From NCBI GenBank assembly GCA_034770075.1, contig CM068379.1:14510922-14574921 (forward strand): a DNA stretch of 64,000 nt, read 5' to 3'. This DNA comes from Aralia elata. Lineage: Eukaryota; Streptophyta; Magnoliopsida; Apiales; Araliaceae. Numbering within the stretch: the stretch's first letter is position 1; each line of letters begins with the position of its first letter. Below, in pieces: positions 11,658-23,500 of this stretch. The notes under the pieces are model-generated. The model saw only the letters and a program-made list of their open reading frames with translations. It made no database searches and had not been told where the DNA came from. The translations under genes were made by a program, and so were the position numbers.

Positions 11658-14602
11658 TTACGAGTCCACGGTGATGTCCTTGACAGAGCTAGAATCCACC
11701 CTCGGGGGACCAGAATGTCTCCTTGGTCCAACGGAAGAAGGTGAAAACGAGAGCCGCTTCTTTGCAGAACCCACTGATGATAGCTTCTCCGGTGTACCAT
11801 TCTTTTCGAACCCCAATGGGCTTGGCAGCCGAGACCTAGCTTTGGCTGATTGTGTTGGTGCCATGTAACTTGGAACTGAAGGTGAGCTGGCAAGGCTTTC
11901 GTCATCTCTCACTGAAGAACCCGCAATGCTATGCCTCCGCCATCGCTCCGACTGGACGCTTAGCAAGCTCCGTGAATCGTCTTCCGTGCCACAACCACTC
12001 CCCCTTGGGCTTGGTGGCCTCATTTTCCCACCTACTGATGTTGTGGATGGTGCCTTGGAGGGAGGAGTGGATGGCGATTGGCGACTGGGAGCACGGCTCA
12101 GCTTTTGGCCTACGGGTGAGAGTTTATTATCAGGGTTGAGATCACGACGAGAATAAGCTCTGTTGACTTCTCCAAGAGAAATGGCACGGCTTGCTGCGCT
12201 CTTCACAGAGGCATGGTCACTGTTAAGTTCTCTGTCAGTTGTGCTTCTGCTTTCCCATGGCCGAGATGCCATCCATCTCTCTAGCCAACTCCATCCCCAG
12301 TGGGGATTATTTGGATCCATAAATGTTGGATTTGCAGATTTAGAAGAGTTCCTCCACGTTTGCTGTTGAGAAATATCTTATGAATTAGTTAAAAAATCTT
12401 TCCAAAAGAAGATTTAGAATAAATTACTACATTTTCCCTCTAAATAGAAGGAAGAATAAGAGCCCCTATTTACTACTTGAAAAGGGATAAACTCCTTCAC
12501 TTTCAAGATTTCAGTGAGGGTATATAACATGATTATGAGTTAAAACCCTACTAGTAAAAGTTTAAAACTAGATTCTCCACGATGGAATTCAAAGTTTCAA
12601 CAAATTATCATATACTATTTGGCCTCACGCATCTGCATAATAGAAATGCGGAACTGTTTCCCAGTCCAAATACTCCACTCATCAAACATGGCCTTAATAT
12701 CATGCATGGTAATTATTTGATGATGTTTGTTTTTGTGTAAACTAGTGACCTTCATAAAGGAAAAAAATGAAGGCAAAGGAAGGAAATCAAGAAATAACAG
12801 GTTATTCATAGATTTCAAGATGATTTGTATTCCTACTGCTTAAACAGCTCATTAATCACATGTACTCCTCAATGAACAAGCGTGTTAAAAAGTCACTAAC
12901 TTTTCCAGTAGTAGGTATGAGTGAAGCAATTAGAAAAAAAGGGTTTCCAATACCTGATGGGAGTATGCATAAGCCAATGCCCTTTCCCTTCTTATAGCAG
13001 CCTCCTGCTTGTTCTGTATGTTTGCTTCTACTTGTTCCTTAGATTGGGCGCTATCATTCCAATCCTCTCCCATCTGTTATCAGATTGATTAGCCAAAAGG
13101 TACTAAGTGTCGGACAAAAGGGAAAGAAAAGAAGAAAAAAAAAAGTTCCTCTTTTTGTATTAGTATGTATTGATCCTTTGGAGGAAAGCAAGAAATTAAA
13201 GAACTGCTACTTTACTAAATAACCTAAGAAGAAGCAAAGAAGCATATGAAGTTTTGAAAATTCATGTTTTTCGTTCTAAGAACACAAAACGGCACACTAG
13301 AAATAGAAAGTCTAACCAAGAGAGATGATTGCATCACCATGTTATCTTAGAAATCTGTAATTTTCCTTCAAGAACTTAAGCATTTGTCATCACCATGTTA
13401 TCTGAAATCATACACAAACCTAAAGAAAGCTTGAAAAAGGTACTCACAGAAGCTCTCAATTTCTCAACTTCCTTTTCATGTTTCTGTAGGAGCTGTCTCT
13501 GGAGAGCCTGGTTCTCTTCTGACATTCTGAGCCTCCTTGTACGAATCTGAGACTGCACACGAGCTAGAGTCTGCATGCATCTTAAGGTGGTTGTTGCTTG
13601 CCGTTTGACAGATTGCCCTTGAATCAATAATTTCAGCCTCACTAGCCCTCTCAAAGCTCGCAATGCCCTTCTTGCCTGAAAGACGAAAGGACCCCAAAAA
13701 GGTAACTGTGTCATATATACATTCATTGTCAACAGAAAAACTCTTTTATCCGCTACCAAAAGAAAATCAAAATCAAGAGACTACGGAAGCTTGATATTAT
13801 ATTTACTCATAAAAGTTGAGACACAAAAATAAGCAACGTGTTAAAAATTTAATCACCTGCAGAATGAATAAAAGAACCTGACAGATAAAAAACAAATGTA
13901 TTCAAAATGGCCAATAAAATAACTACAATAATAAAGAATATACGATTCTGGGAGAGTTCCCACAAAATGAACAGAAGCATGGATCAAAAGACTGCAAAAT
14001 GATTTTCACAAGCCCATAAGTCTGATTCATATGCATAAAAGTTCTAGCGTTTATACAGTATGAATGTATGTCTAAAAAAACATCATGACAAAAGGAAATA
14101 TTTTTACCAAGTATCCTCGAAATGCTGTCTGAATCTTGATAGCTGCAATTTCTTCATTGGATTTACCGGAGTAACGAGCAGCACTTGTGAGCCGGACAAC
14201 CTCTGCAGCAGCCTGAGCAGCCGCAACAGCTGCTTCTGCAGCCACTGCCGTGGCGAAGGCAACAGAATAGGCATGCTTGCTCTGCTCATTCTCGGCTTCT
14301 GTCAATTTCACCTCCTCTGCAGAAGGAGGATCAGGGACTGCGTACGCAGTTTCTGAAGGTGGCAAGCCCGCAGCCAAGCTCTTCTGTTTCCCAAACCATT
14401 TTTTCTTCGATTTGTGGGGTTTCTGTTAAGTGAATGCAAAATATTAAACTCAATTTCATCATACAATATGTGTACACACACTAGGAAAAAGATGTTTTAT
14501 TAAAATAATAACTAAAATAATTTATACCTTCTCTTTCTTTTCCTTGGGTTCAGGACTCAAAACCTTCTTCACTGCAGAGAGCCAACTCCCTTTCTTTCCC
14601 AT
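11658..14602 (-). CDS. IQD3: IQ67-domain (IQD) calmodulin-binding protein, IQD3-like
   Basis: Five coding exons on the minus strand join in frame: 14602-14528, 14422-14108, 13675-13448, 13073-12954 and 12362-11658, giving about 480 aa. IQD proteins are plant scaffolds that bind calmodulin and associate with microtubules, the plasma membrane or the nucleus. The protein starts MGKKGSWLSAVKKVLSPEPK, a typical IQD head, followed by a Lys-rich stretch and an Ala-rich helix (about residues 75-110). The IQ67 core includes AAIKIQTAFRGYLARRALRA around residues 118-137. It is split by a phase-0 intron between exons 2 and 3, the hallmark position for the family. Further on come NPHWGWSWLERWMASRP and a Ser/Pro-rich C-terminal DUF4005-like region with RRHSIAGSSVRDDESLASS and PSYMAPTQSAKAR. 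The spacing and motifs resemble Arabidopsis IQD3 (and IQD2) most closely. The orthology call is from memory of those proteins. Confidence 0.92.
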
Positions 14603-15560
14603 TTCCTAATCAGTTCATCTAGGAAAAAACAAAAGGACAATGCATAAATTCACAAGCCCAGATCAAATCAAGTACACAAATTAAGACACAGCAAGCAAAT
14701 ATCCAAATTCAAATAAAATGTGATGGGCCATTGCAATTAATATTGATATCGATGTGACCAATAAATACCATTAACTGCTATGTCAAGAATTTCTGCAATT
14801 TACCTTCCACTTAAATTTCTCAAACTTGAAAACATAGATCTACAATTAAACTAACCTTATTATTTTTTGTCTTATTAGTTTAAATTAAAATGGCAAGAAA
14901 TAACTGAAATTTATGGCCAATCCATCAATAAAGAATGAAACTTTACACCCATTGTCGTCTCTTCACACGACTTACAAATGCTATAAACCCCAAATACTGA
15001 AATCTCGAGATCTTCAGTATAACATGTTCAAAACTTCCAAATTGATAATTCTCACTGAAAAAAATATTCCTTAAAGACACTAATATAAACATCATGGATA
15101 CATAAACTGCAATTATCATAAATTTAAGTGAGAAAAATTGGAAAACATAATGGAAATGTCAAATGCATCAATTTATCAAAACAAAACAAAAAAATAAATC
15201 ATACTGTATCAATGATAACCCATTATTCAAACCAAAAAAGAAGAAGTTGCAGGCTTAAATTACCCCAAATGTTGAAAACCCAGGATCTTCACTGAAAACA
15301 TGAAAAACCCAACTCAATTAACCCAATAAAGAACACAATGCTAATACCCAGAAGACAAAAAAAGAGAAATTAAAATCAAATTCTGCAAATTCATAATTAT
15401 AATACAAAATGAATGGATACCTGCAGTTAAATTTATCAGATCTCTGCAAATTTCTAATCTTAATTTCACTGTGGACTAATAACAGAAGAATTTCAAAGGT
15501 TATAAAAGGGTAAACAGAGTGGGAGGGAGCGGATCTTGGCTTAAGAAAAGTTCAAAGTTT
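14603..15560 (-). promoter_or_regulatory. 5' leader of the IQD gene with a probable leader intron and a tiny uORF
   Basis: On the minus strand a CTAG acceptor ends at 14619 and a CTGCAG|GTATCC donor starts at 15420. This suggests an 801-bp intron inside the 5' UTR, with a leader exon at about 15421-15550. The retained leader begins ATGAACTGA (14618-14610), a two-codon upstream ORF 8 bases before the main ATG. The main start is chosen because it gives the conserved IQD N-terminus. The splice sites are read by eye. Confidence 0.5.
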
Positions 15561-17998
15561 GAGAGAAAATGGTGAAGACAAGAATAACAGGAGGGGAGGG
15601 TATTATTGGTAACGGATTTATGGGTAACAGCAACTTTTTGGGTACGGCAGTTGTGGGGTCCACTACTTCCAGTTGTCCCATTTTTATAAGAGCAAAAGAC
15701 AACAAACAACCTCCCTCTCTGTCTTTGTGGTCAGGGTTTTTCCGTTAACGGAAAACTGATTAATGTGGTGTTAATATTTAATTAATGTGAGAATTTAAAG
15801 TCATAATTAAGCATAGGTGGAAAGACCACATTGAATTATTTAGGGTTCATTCGTTTATCTTTAGAGTATTTAGTGCATTTGGGAGTTTTAAAAATAATAA
15901 TTTATTTAACTTATAAACGTAATATTTACAACTTAAATGTAATACATTAAAAATAATACGGTGAATTTAAACCTTTAAACACTACAGCACCAAACAATAA
16001 TAACCGAACAAACTCTGAATTTTATGAGTTTATTTGCTTTGATTTTGCTGCATTTTGGATGTTAAGTTTGTGCATTTGCGGCTTATAACCTCTAAACTGA
16101 TAGCATCAATAAATTTAGAATTTACAAACTATGCTTATGAGTTAAATATTTGAACAAAATTTTCAATTGTATTTGAACTCAAAAAGCTTTAAAAACTAAG
16201 TCCTAAACAAAAATACACAAATGCCATATAACCCATTATTTTAGTAGTAGATATATCTATTTTTTTGATAAACTTCTGTTTAGTTATGGAGATTCGGATT
16301 TTATTTATTTTATTTTATTTTTGTTATACAACTGTCTGTGGTCGTGCTTAAGGCTAAATCATCTATAACTAAAATTTTAGTGTGTTTGACTTCTGGTGAG
16401 ATTACCTTGATGCTTATAAAATTCTTAAGTATATTTAAACAATTGCTTGATACTTGTAGAATTCTTAAATAAAATATGATATTTTTATAACATCTCTTCC
16501 TTCTATTATGTGGGAAGAAATATTTTATATAAATCACTTGAAAAAATAAGACTTCATTTCTCCTGACATAAAGATTGTTTGCAATCTTACACTTTAACTC
16601 TTTAAGCATACATAATTATACAAAATATAAAAAGGTAATACTATATTTGTACAAAATACAACTTTCAAATTATAATTGATTTTTTTTATCGGGATCCGTC
16701 TTCTGAATCTTTTTTTAATTATATCTTCTTTCTTTTTATTCTCTCTAAATTTTGAATGCAAGGAAATTCTCTCTCTGATGGTGGCGAAACCAGGAAATTT
16801 TAATAAGAAGAAAGGGAGACAAGAGAAAATAAAAGAAAGGGAGAGAAAAGAAGAGAAACTAAGTCGTGATTTTTGTTTTTTCAATTTAAATCTTCTAATT
16901 TTTAAGAAAAATATTTTGGAGGGAAAATAAGCTTAATTTTCTCTCCTTCCCTTGTTAAAAAAAACTTCTACACATTTTTATTTTGTTTTTTCTCCCAAAA
17001 AAGATACTATTTTTTTTCTCTCTCTCTCAAAATTAAAATTCATGAGAAAATTTAAATTTGAATGCCAATGAAATTTAGCCTAATATTGATAGACATGTAA
17101 CCTTTTAGCTCTGTTTGTGAGTTTTTATTTTCGAAGGAAAGGGAATGGACAGGACGGAAAGAGAGAGTTTTTCCTTTGAATTTTTTTTAGAAAACAAATT
17201 TTTCCTTTCCGTTACTTTCCTCCTCCAAAATAAAACTCAGATTAAGTTTTAGGTTAATTTAATTTTCATCTTTTTGTGAATTTATTTCATTCTTTTTATG
17301 AAATATGTATTCTCATTTATGTGAGATAGTATGTAATTGTATACTTTATTATGAGAATTTATTATACTTTCATTGCATAACCAAACTGGGCTTAAATTAT
17401 ATCAAATTGAAGGTTAATTTTATTTTATGTGTCATAGTCTAGTCAACTAATTGGCACAAGCTTCTTGTGATCGTGAAACGGCAACATGAACTAGAGTTGA
17501 CTACGCCAAGTTATTGATGTAATAATTCATTTTTATAAAATCCTATATAACGTTGACTACCATCAAGAAGGGTGTAGGGATGATAGCTTGCGTCATAATA
17601 AGATATATGGAATAGAGGAGTTATTTTCATATACTTTTTTTTAGAGTTTTGGGTGGACTAAAAACATTAATAAATTAAAAATAAAAATATTTTATCATTT
17701 GGTAACTGTTTAAAAATACTTTTAATGAGTAGAGATTTGGGCTCAACAACACTTTTAGTTAAAGTAGAAAATTTGTACTATTTAATTAAAGCACTTTTGA
17801 TAAAAGTACAAAGTACAAAATTATTTTTAAATAGTTAAAAGAAAATAAAATCTCATATTATACAATTATCTTAAGTTGTCATTATAATTACGTAATCAAA
17901 CACTTTTTTTTTTCTCATAAAAATATTTTTATCAAAAACTCTATACTTAAAAGCACATTATCTCACCACACCGCACAGTTCTGTCAAATGAGCACTTA
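15561..17998. other. IQD promoter side and AT-rich intergenic DNA
   Basis: The first few hundred bases should contain the IQD promoter, but I can point to no decisive element. Near 15850-16010 and again near 17100-17250 there are segments resembling MITE ends (GTTTGTGAGTTT and TTCATTCGTTTA types) without clear partners. Near 16660-17040 the sequence is strongly pyrimidine/purine-asymmetric, and the open frames there are low-complexity. I see no gene. Confidence 0.45.
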
Positions 17999-18828
17999 GG
18001 TGGTGTTTAATAAAATTAAGTAGTTAAGATTTGAATGATTAGTATATTTTAATAAATTAAATCATCTGACTGAAACAACATATGAATCTAAAAAGATGTT
18101 TGGTAACTAATATGTATAAAACATCTGAATGATACTATTTTACCATTTTGACCCTCTAAGTTGTTTAAAAAAATTATTTGGTAATTCTAAATATGCAGTC
18201 TAATAAAAAAGCAAGTGAATACTATTGTTGAATGTATTTATGTAAAAATATTCGTATACTCTAAGGAATAAATATTCTACAAATCACTTAAAAAAATTTA
18301 GCAACAATGTATAATATGATGACTGTTACATTAGATAAAAAAATATATCCAAGTTTAATAGAACAATAACATAACATAATAGTTCAAAATAAGAATTATA
18401 TTTTCTCCGTTTCAAAATATAATATCATTATTGACTTTTTAAAGTCAATTTAAAATATTTTCATATTCATAATTGACATGAATTTCTTTGATTTTAGTTC
18501 ATACAATGATAAATATTTAAAAATATCGAAAAATAATACTCATTGTAAGATTTATGATTTCATAATTTTTAATCATCTCAATTTTAATTTTAAAAATATC
18601 TTAAATTGAATTTTCAAAAATCAATAATGATCTTAGAATTTGAAATGGAGGGAGTATAATATTTTTTGATGTTATTTTTGTCCATAAATTTAAATTTTTT
18701 GATAAGAGATAACTCTTAATAATTTGGACTTAATTTTATCTCTCATCGAGGCACCAAGAGGTATGATTGTTTTTTGCCAAACAAACTTCATCCTGAAGAA
18801 GGTTTTTAAGATGCAATCAAACACCACC
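17999..18828. mobile_element. Tourist-like (PIF/Harbinger) element with a nested MITE
   Basis: The left end GGTGGTGTTTAAT and right end ATCAAACACCACC are inverted repeats. TTA lies on both sides (17996-17998 and 18829-18831), the 3-bp target duplication expected for PIF/Harbinger elements. Without the nested Stowaway (18401-18654) it would be about 575 bp. No transposase is encoded. Confidence 0.72.
18401..18654. mobile_element. Stowaway MITE nested in the Tourist-like element
   Basis: The left terminus TTTTCTCCGTTTCAAAATATAA and right terminus GAATTTGAAATGGAGGGAG are inverted repeats flanked by TA. Inner arms near TTGACTTTT/AAAAATCAA extend the hairpin. The 254-bp size is typical. Confidence 0.85.
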
Positions 18829-18935
18829 TTACTTCGTTAGTAGTCCTTGCCTTCTTTAACTGCATCATAAATTATATTTTTCAATTTAGAGGGGAAAAAA
18901 GGAGACAAAAAATTAATTTGGGACTTAGGGATCCA

Positions 18936-18936
18936 A

Positions 18937-18973
<37 letters not shown>

Positions 18974-18974
18974 T
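18936..18974. repeat. (ATT)n microsatellite
   Basis: About 13 consecutive ATT units. Confidence 0.97.
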
Positions 18975-20522
18975 TGAGCAATCCATTGAACTTGATCATA
19001 TGAATTGGTCCACTTCGCATCCTCCATCACAGTCTATCTTAATCCTTGAATAAGTAAATAAATTCCCGTGGGTTGATATGATCTTGTGATTGTACTTAAT
19101 AGCATATAAATCATGTTGACTGGGTCAATTAAGAGTATCAGTGTATAAAATGTGGGAAGATTCCTCTACAATAAGAATAAAAAGTGCATAAATTGTTGGC
19201 GCGTGCTTTCACGCGGTTCATAAATTGAGTGGCACAACAAAATTAATGTAACCACCGGTGTTGTGGTGTTACTCTTCTCCTGTACTGTTACTACTGTAAC
19301 AGAGAGGGGTTTGATGAGAATGGCATGTTTTGGGTGGACATATTAATGCCATCACATGTTAGCTGTTTACTCCAACTGGTAATGACTACAACATATAGAC
19401 CCCCACTCTACTATAATTTTTTTTTCTTTAATAGGGAGGGAAGTAAGGAGGAAAGTATACACAAATTAATTGCAAAATTTTGTTTTTATCGTGCATTATT
19501 ACAAGTTCGAATTTATTCGATAATCTATTTAACAAGATATTTTATTAAAAAAAATCAAGTTTTCTTCCGGATCTCTAAAAGAGATTCCTTCCTAAATTTC
19601 TCTTAATACCTCTCCTAATTTAGCACTCAAGTTCTCCTCACGATTGATCGATATAAGTTAGGAATTTATTAATTGACCAATAAAAAATGATCAGTCTAAT
19701 TATAAGAAATAAAAAAATATTGTGAGATCGTTGAAAGGACGATCGTCGAGACTTCAATACCTTATATATAAAAACAGAAAAGGAGATAAATCAGTTTAAC
19801 TATCTGAATTAACTCATCAATTAGACTGGGTTAACTCATTCTAATTGATGAGTTAACTCGGACGACCGTTATTATATTTAATATCTGTACAAATGAATTT
19901 GATATGGGAAATGGATTCATCCACCTCTTCAATATTTTAAAAAATATAAGTACTTTATACATTCATACGTACAAATGAATGTATTCATGCAACTAAAAGG
20001 TTTTTATCTAATTATGAGTACATACAAAATTGTTCATCTTCTAACATAAAACTTCAATTAGTATAAATCGCACCAACCCAAAAAAGTAGAACAATCATCA
20101 ATAAACTGCAATAAAATGGAATCAGGTACGGCTCAACTCATTCACTATGTTGCGTACAATCTTATACTTTTTATATATTCTTACAACATACTCATAAACT
20201 AAACACACTGCTTTCTTCCATACTGAAGGTCAGTGAACAAACCAAAGGTGGACTATAAAAGAAAATCTATGGTTCGTTCGGTACTAGCAGTCTCATCCAA
20301 TATTATCCATTACTATATTTTGTTACTTATATTATTGTCACTTTCTATTAAGAGTAAGATTTTTATGTTCACAACTTTCATGAAATTTATTGAGAATTTC
20401 ATTTGAAATGATTAATTCTTATAGTTTTTTTTTATATATTGCTACCACTTTCTATACAAAATTTTGTCTTCAACACAAGATTAAAATATAATTATTTCTA
20501 ACATAAACAATTGTTAATAAAA
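18975..20522. other. Intergenic, possibly the body of a Helitron
   Basis: I see no gene. The 3' part may belong to the Helitron whose end is at 20552, but I could not place a 5' TC terminus. A short inverted repeat built on ATTAGACTGGGTTAACTCATTC lies near 19810-19865, with TTAACTCATC and its complement alternating. Confidence 0.4.
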
Positions 20523-20552
20523 GCACGTGCCTTGCACGTGCTATTATACTAG
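20523..20552 (+). mobile_element. Helitron 3' terminus
   Basis: A GCACGTGC-CTT-GCACGTGC hairpin (20523-20541) is followed by TATTATA and CTAG ending at 20552, with T next. A GC-rich hairpin about 10 bases before a CTRR end, inserted before T, is the defining 3' structure of Helitrons. Plant Helitrons commonly carry this CACGTGC type of stem. The 5' end, and so the element's length, is undetermined. Confidence 0.6.
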
Positions 20553-20569
20553 TTCTTTCTAAAAGTAGC

Positions 20570-23500
20570 TGTGACGCCCCCAAATCGGGGTACCTTCAAA
20601 CCCGTATTCGGTGCTACACGGTACTATCATTCGCATGTATCTATCTATAAAGAAATAATCAATATGAAGGTAACTAACATTATTACAAATTTATTCATTC
20701 CAATCCCAGGTTCTAAGACCTTTAGAAATCTTCATTACATGTTACTACTAATAATTCAAGTATTATTATTACATAACATTCGTTTATTACAATAAACATT
20801 TGTCGACTACTCGTGCAGCTTTCCTTTCCCCTTGTCTGTATTTGAGCCTTCCACACGTTCGGGTTTCACTGAAAACATCTAATTTCAAGCAAGAGTGAGC
20901 ATTTAATTGCTCAGCAAGTATTAACAGTTAACAAACAACATATCGCAAGGATTAAATGCTTTTTTTAAGATATGCTTTTACACTGGAACAAAACTATAAA
21001 GTATTTGAAACATTTTTAAATAACACGACTCGCTTGCATTTTCGAAACGACATATTGACTTTAGCTGAGCGGTCAAAGGACCATGAACTTTTTCTTTTCA
21101 AAAAGGTTCTTATAGACATTCATCTACGAACCGTCTGGTCTTACGGGCACGGTGGGTGATCAGCCCGTTATGCCCTGCGTTGATCAACACTATCTTATCA
21201 TAACGACATTTCGTTCTGCGTAACCGCCTTTCAACAAAATTAAAACTTTCCCAAATAAGGGATGTTCATGCTCAGTCTTGAGTTCAAACCAAAGCAATTT
21301 AGTTGAACAGCTCTATCTAGTATCAATAATATTTCAAAGACTTAAATTGAAAGCAATGAAACATGTGTCTAGCCGATTCAAATGGCATCGACTTCTTCTT
21401 AAACAGTTTATGCATATTCACGCTTTAAAGAAGTGCATTATGGTACAATCATTGAACAATTCAAGATATTTGCATTTGATATATGAGTAGAGTGAATTTA
21501 GAACATTTGCATAGTCAGGAGACTTGCATATGATCAATTATTGAGAAAGGACAAAGAACTTGCATCAGTAAAAGAGTAAAGTTCATATACTTAAATGTAA
21601 ACAAGCATTTCACTAGAATAGAGATCTTGCATAAGATTTGGACAAGAATTGGGAAATTTGCTCCTTTAAATTACATAACAAGGTTAGGATACTTGCCTTG
21701 ACTGTTGATTATTGGAATAAAGTTCAGCTTAACTTTCTTGCACGGACCCTATATAATCATATTCACATATATGAACGTATTAGCCATATATCCATAACAT
21801 ATAGCTTGTATATTAAATATTTACATTGGCCATATCATTAGTTTTCATTCTTGTTTTTTGAAAAATTCTTATATTCTTTTCAAAAACACTTATTCTTTTA
21901 CTCACAATAGTCATTTATTATTTTAATAAACTTTGACGTGATTTTAGTTCATGAATACCCCCACAATTTTAGTTTATAAACCACTTGTAATTTAAATACA
22001 TGAGTATTTCATCCTTTTATACATAACTTAGATATTCAAGGTGAACTCGTAGCTCATTTTGTGTATTGGACGTAGTTATAGATAACATAGGGAAACTATA
22101 GTTACCAAATCATTTTATAGATTCATGCTTATAAGCTAATGCGTTAAAAACCAACACACTTCAACACATTGCCAAAACAACCCCCTAAACTCACTACACC
22201 CATGCTTTCAAATTTTATTTTATTTTATTTTATTTTATAATATCAATTCAATTATATAGAGTTGTAACGTTATTATAGATTTTATATACTTGTTTATTTA
22301 GAAAATTTTAAACCAAACTTTATGGTTAAATTCTCAAACTACAACATGAAGCCAAATAGTTCGCCCAAAACTGCTATAACAGCTATTTGCTGTTACCTAC
22401 TGTTGCCGTTAGGCAGCAGCCCTTTCCTCTGCTCCTTATTTTGCGCAACTTCTGTAATGACCCGGATTTTCAGAAAATATTAAAAATAAGAATTTAATAA
22501 ATAAAATTCTTATTTGGTGATATGCTATGTAATATGTGATGCACAAGTGAATATGTGCTAAGCAATATGTGATTTTTGTGAATAGTGAATATAATATTAT
22601 TATATATTTATTATTTCATGAAAATAAATTGTAGAATCAATTTATTAAGAAAAAAATGAGATGAGTATAGTTATGATGAAGGAAATTATTAAAATAATTT
22701 ATAATGTTAAATTATTTTAATATAGTAAATTGGTGGTATTAAATATATTCAATAACCTCCATTTTATTGGGTGAAATGTATGCATGTTATGTAATATAGT
22801 GAGTATATTATTATATTTGCTATAGTTAAATAAATTGTGAGAAAACAATTTATAGAAAGAAAAGAAAATAATTGAATATATTACTATATATTTGTTTTGA
22901 TTTGACATAATTTGTGAGAATCAATTTATTTAAAGAGATGGATAGCTTTAAAGATACAAAATTTTAGTATCTATTAATGAGCAAATTAAAATAATTTATA
23001 GGAGTGTGATGTAAATAAATTGTTAGAAATAATTTATAAATGGAGATTAAATTTAAATTATATTATGAAAGAATATAATTTGATTATGATGCCTTATAAT
23101 GAATTCACTATGAATTAAATTTCATGAGCAAGTTAATTGATTCACTTAATTAAATTGGTGAATTAAGGTAATAGTTAAATTGTGGTTAAATATATTAAAG
23201 TAATATATTTAATGAATAGCAATAAATTGTTGAAGACAATTTATGGGAAGAAGAAGATGATTAAATTTAAATATACAAAATTTGTTTTATACATTAAATA
23301 AGTAAATAAAAATAGTTAATTAAATATTAACTATTTTAATTGGTCTGTTACATGGAATAAAGAGAACTAAAATAATTTATGGAATTAAATTATTTTAGTA
23401 TAGAGAAATTATTTCATTAAATAAATTATTTTTATTTAATGTATAGCTTCCATTTTTATGAAAATGATTTATGGATATTTTTTTTCATGATATTTAAGTA

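Noticed and set aside
11671..12369. Several plus-strand open frames of 65-95 aa
   Set aside because: They are antisense shadows of the last IQD exon.
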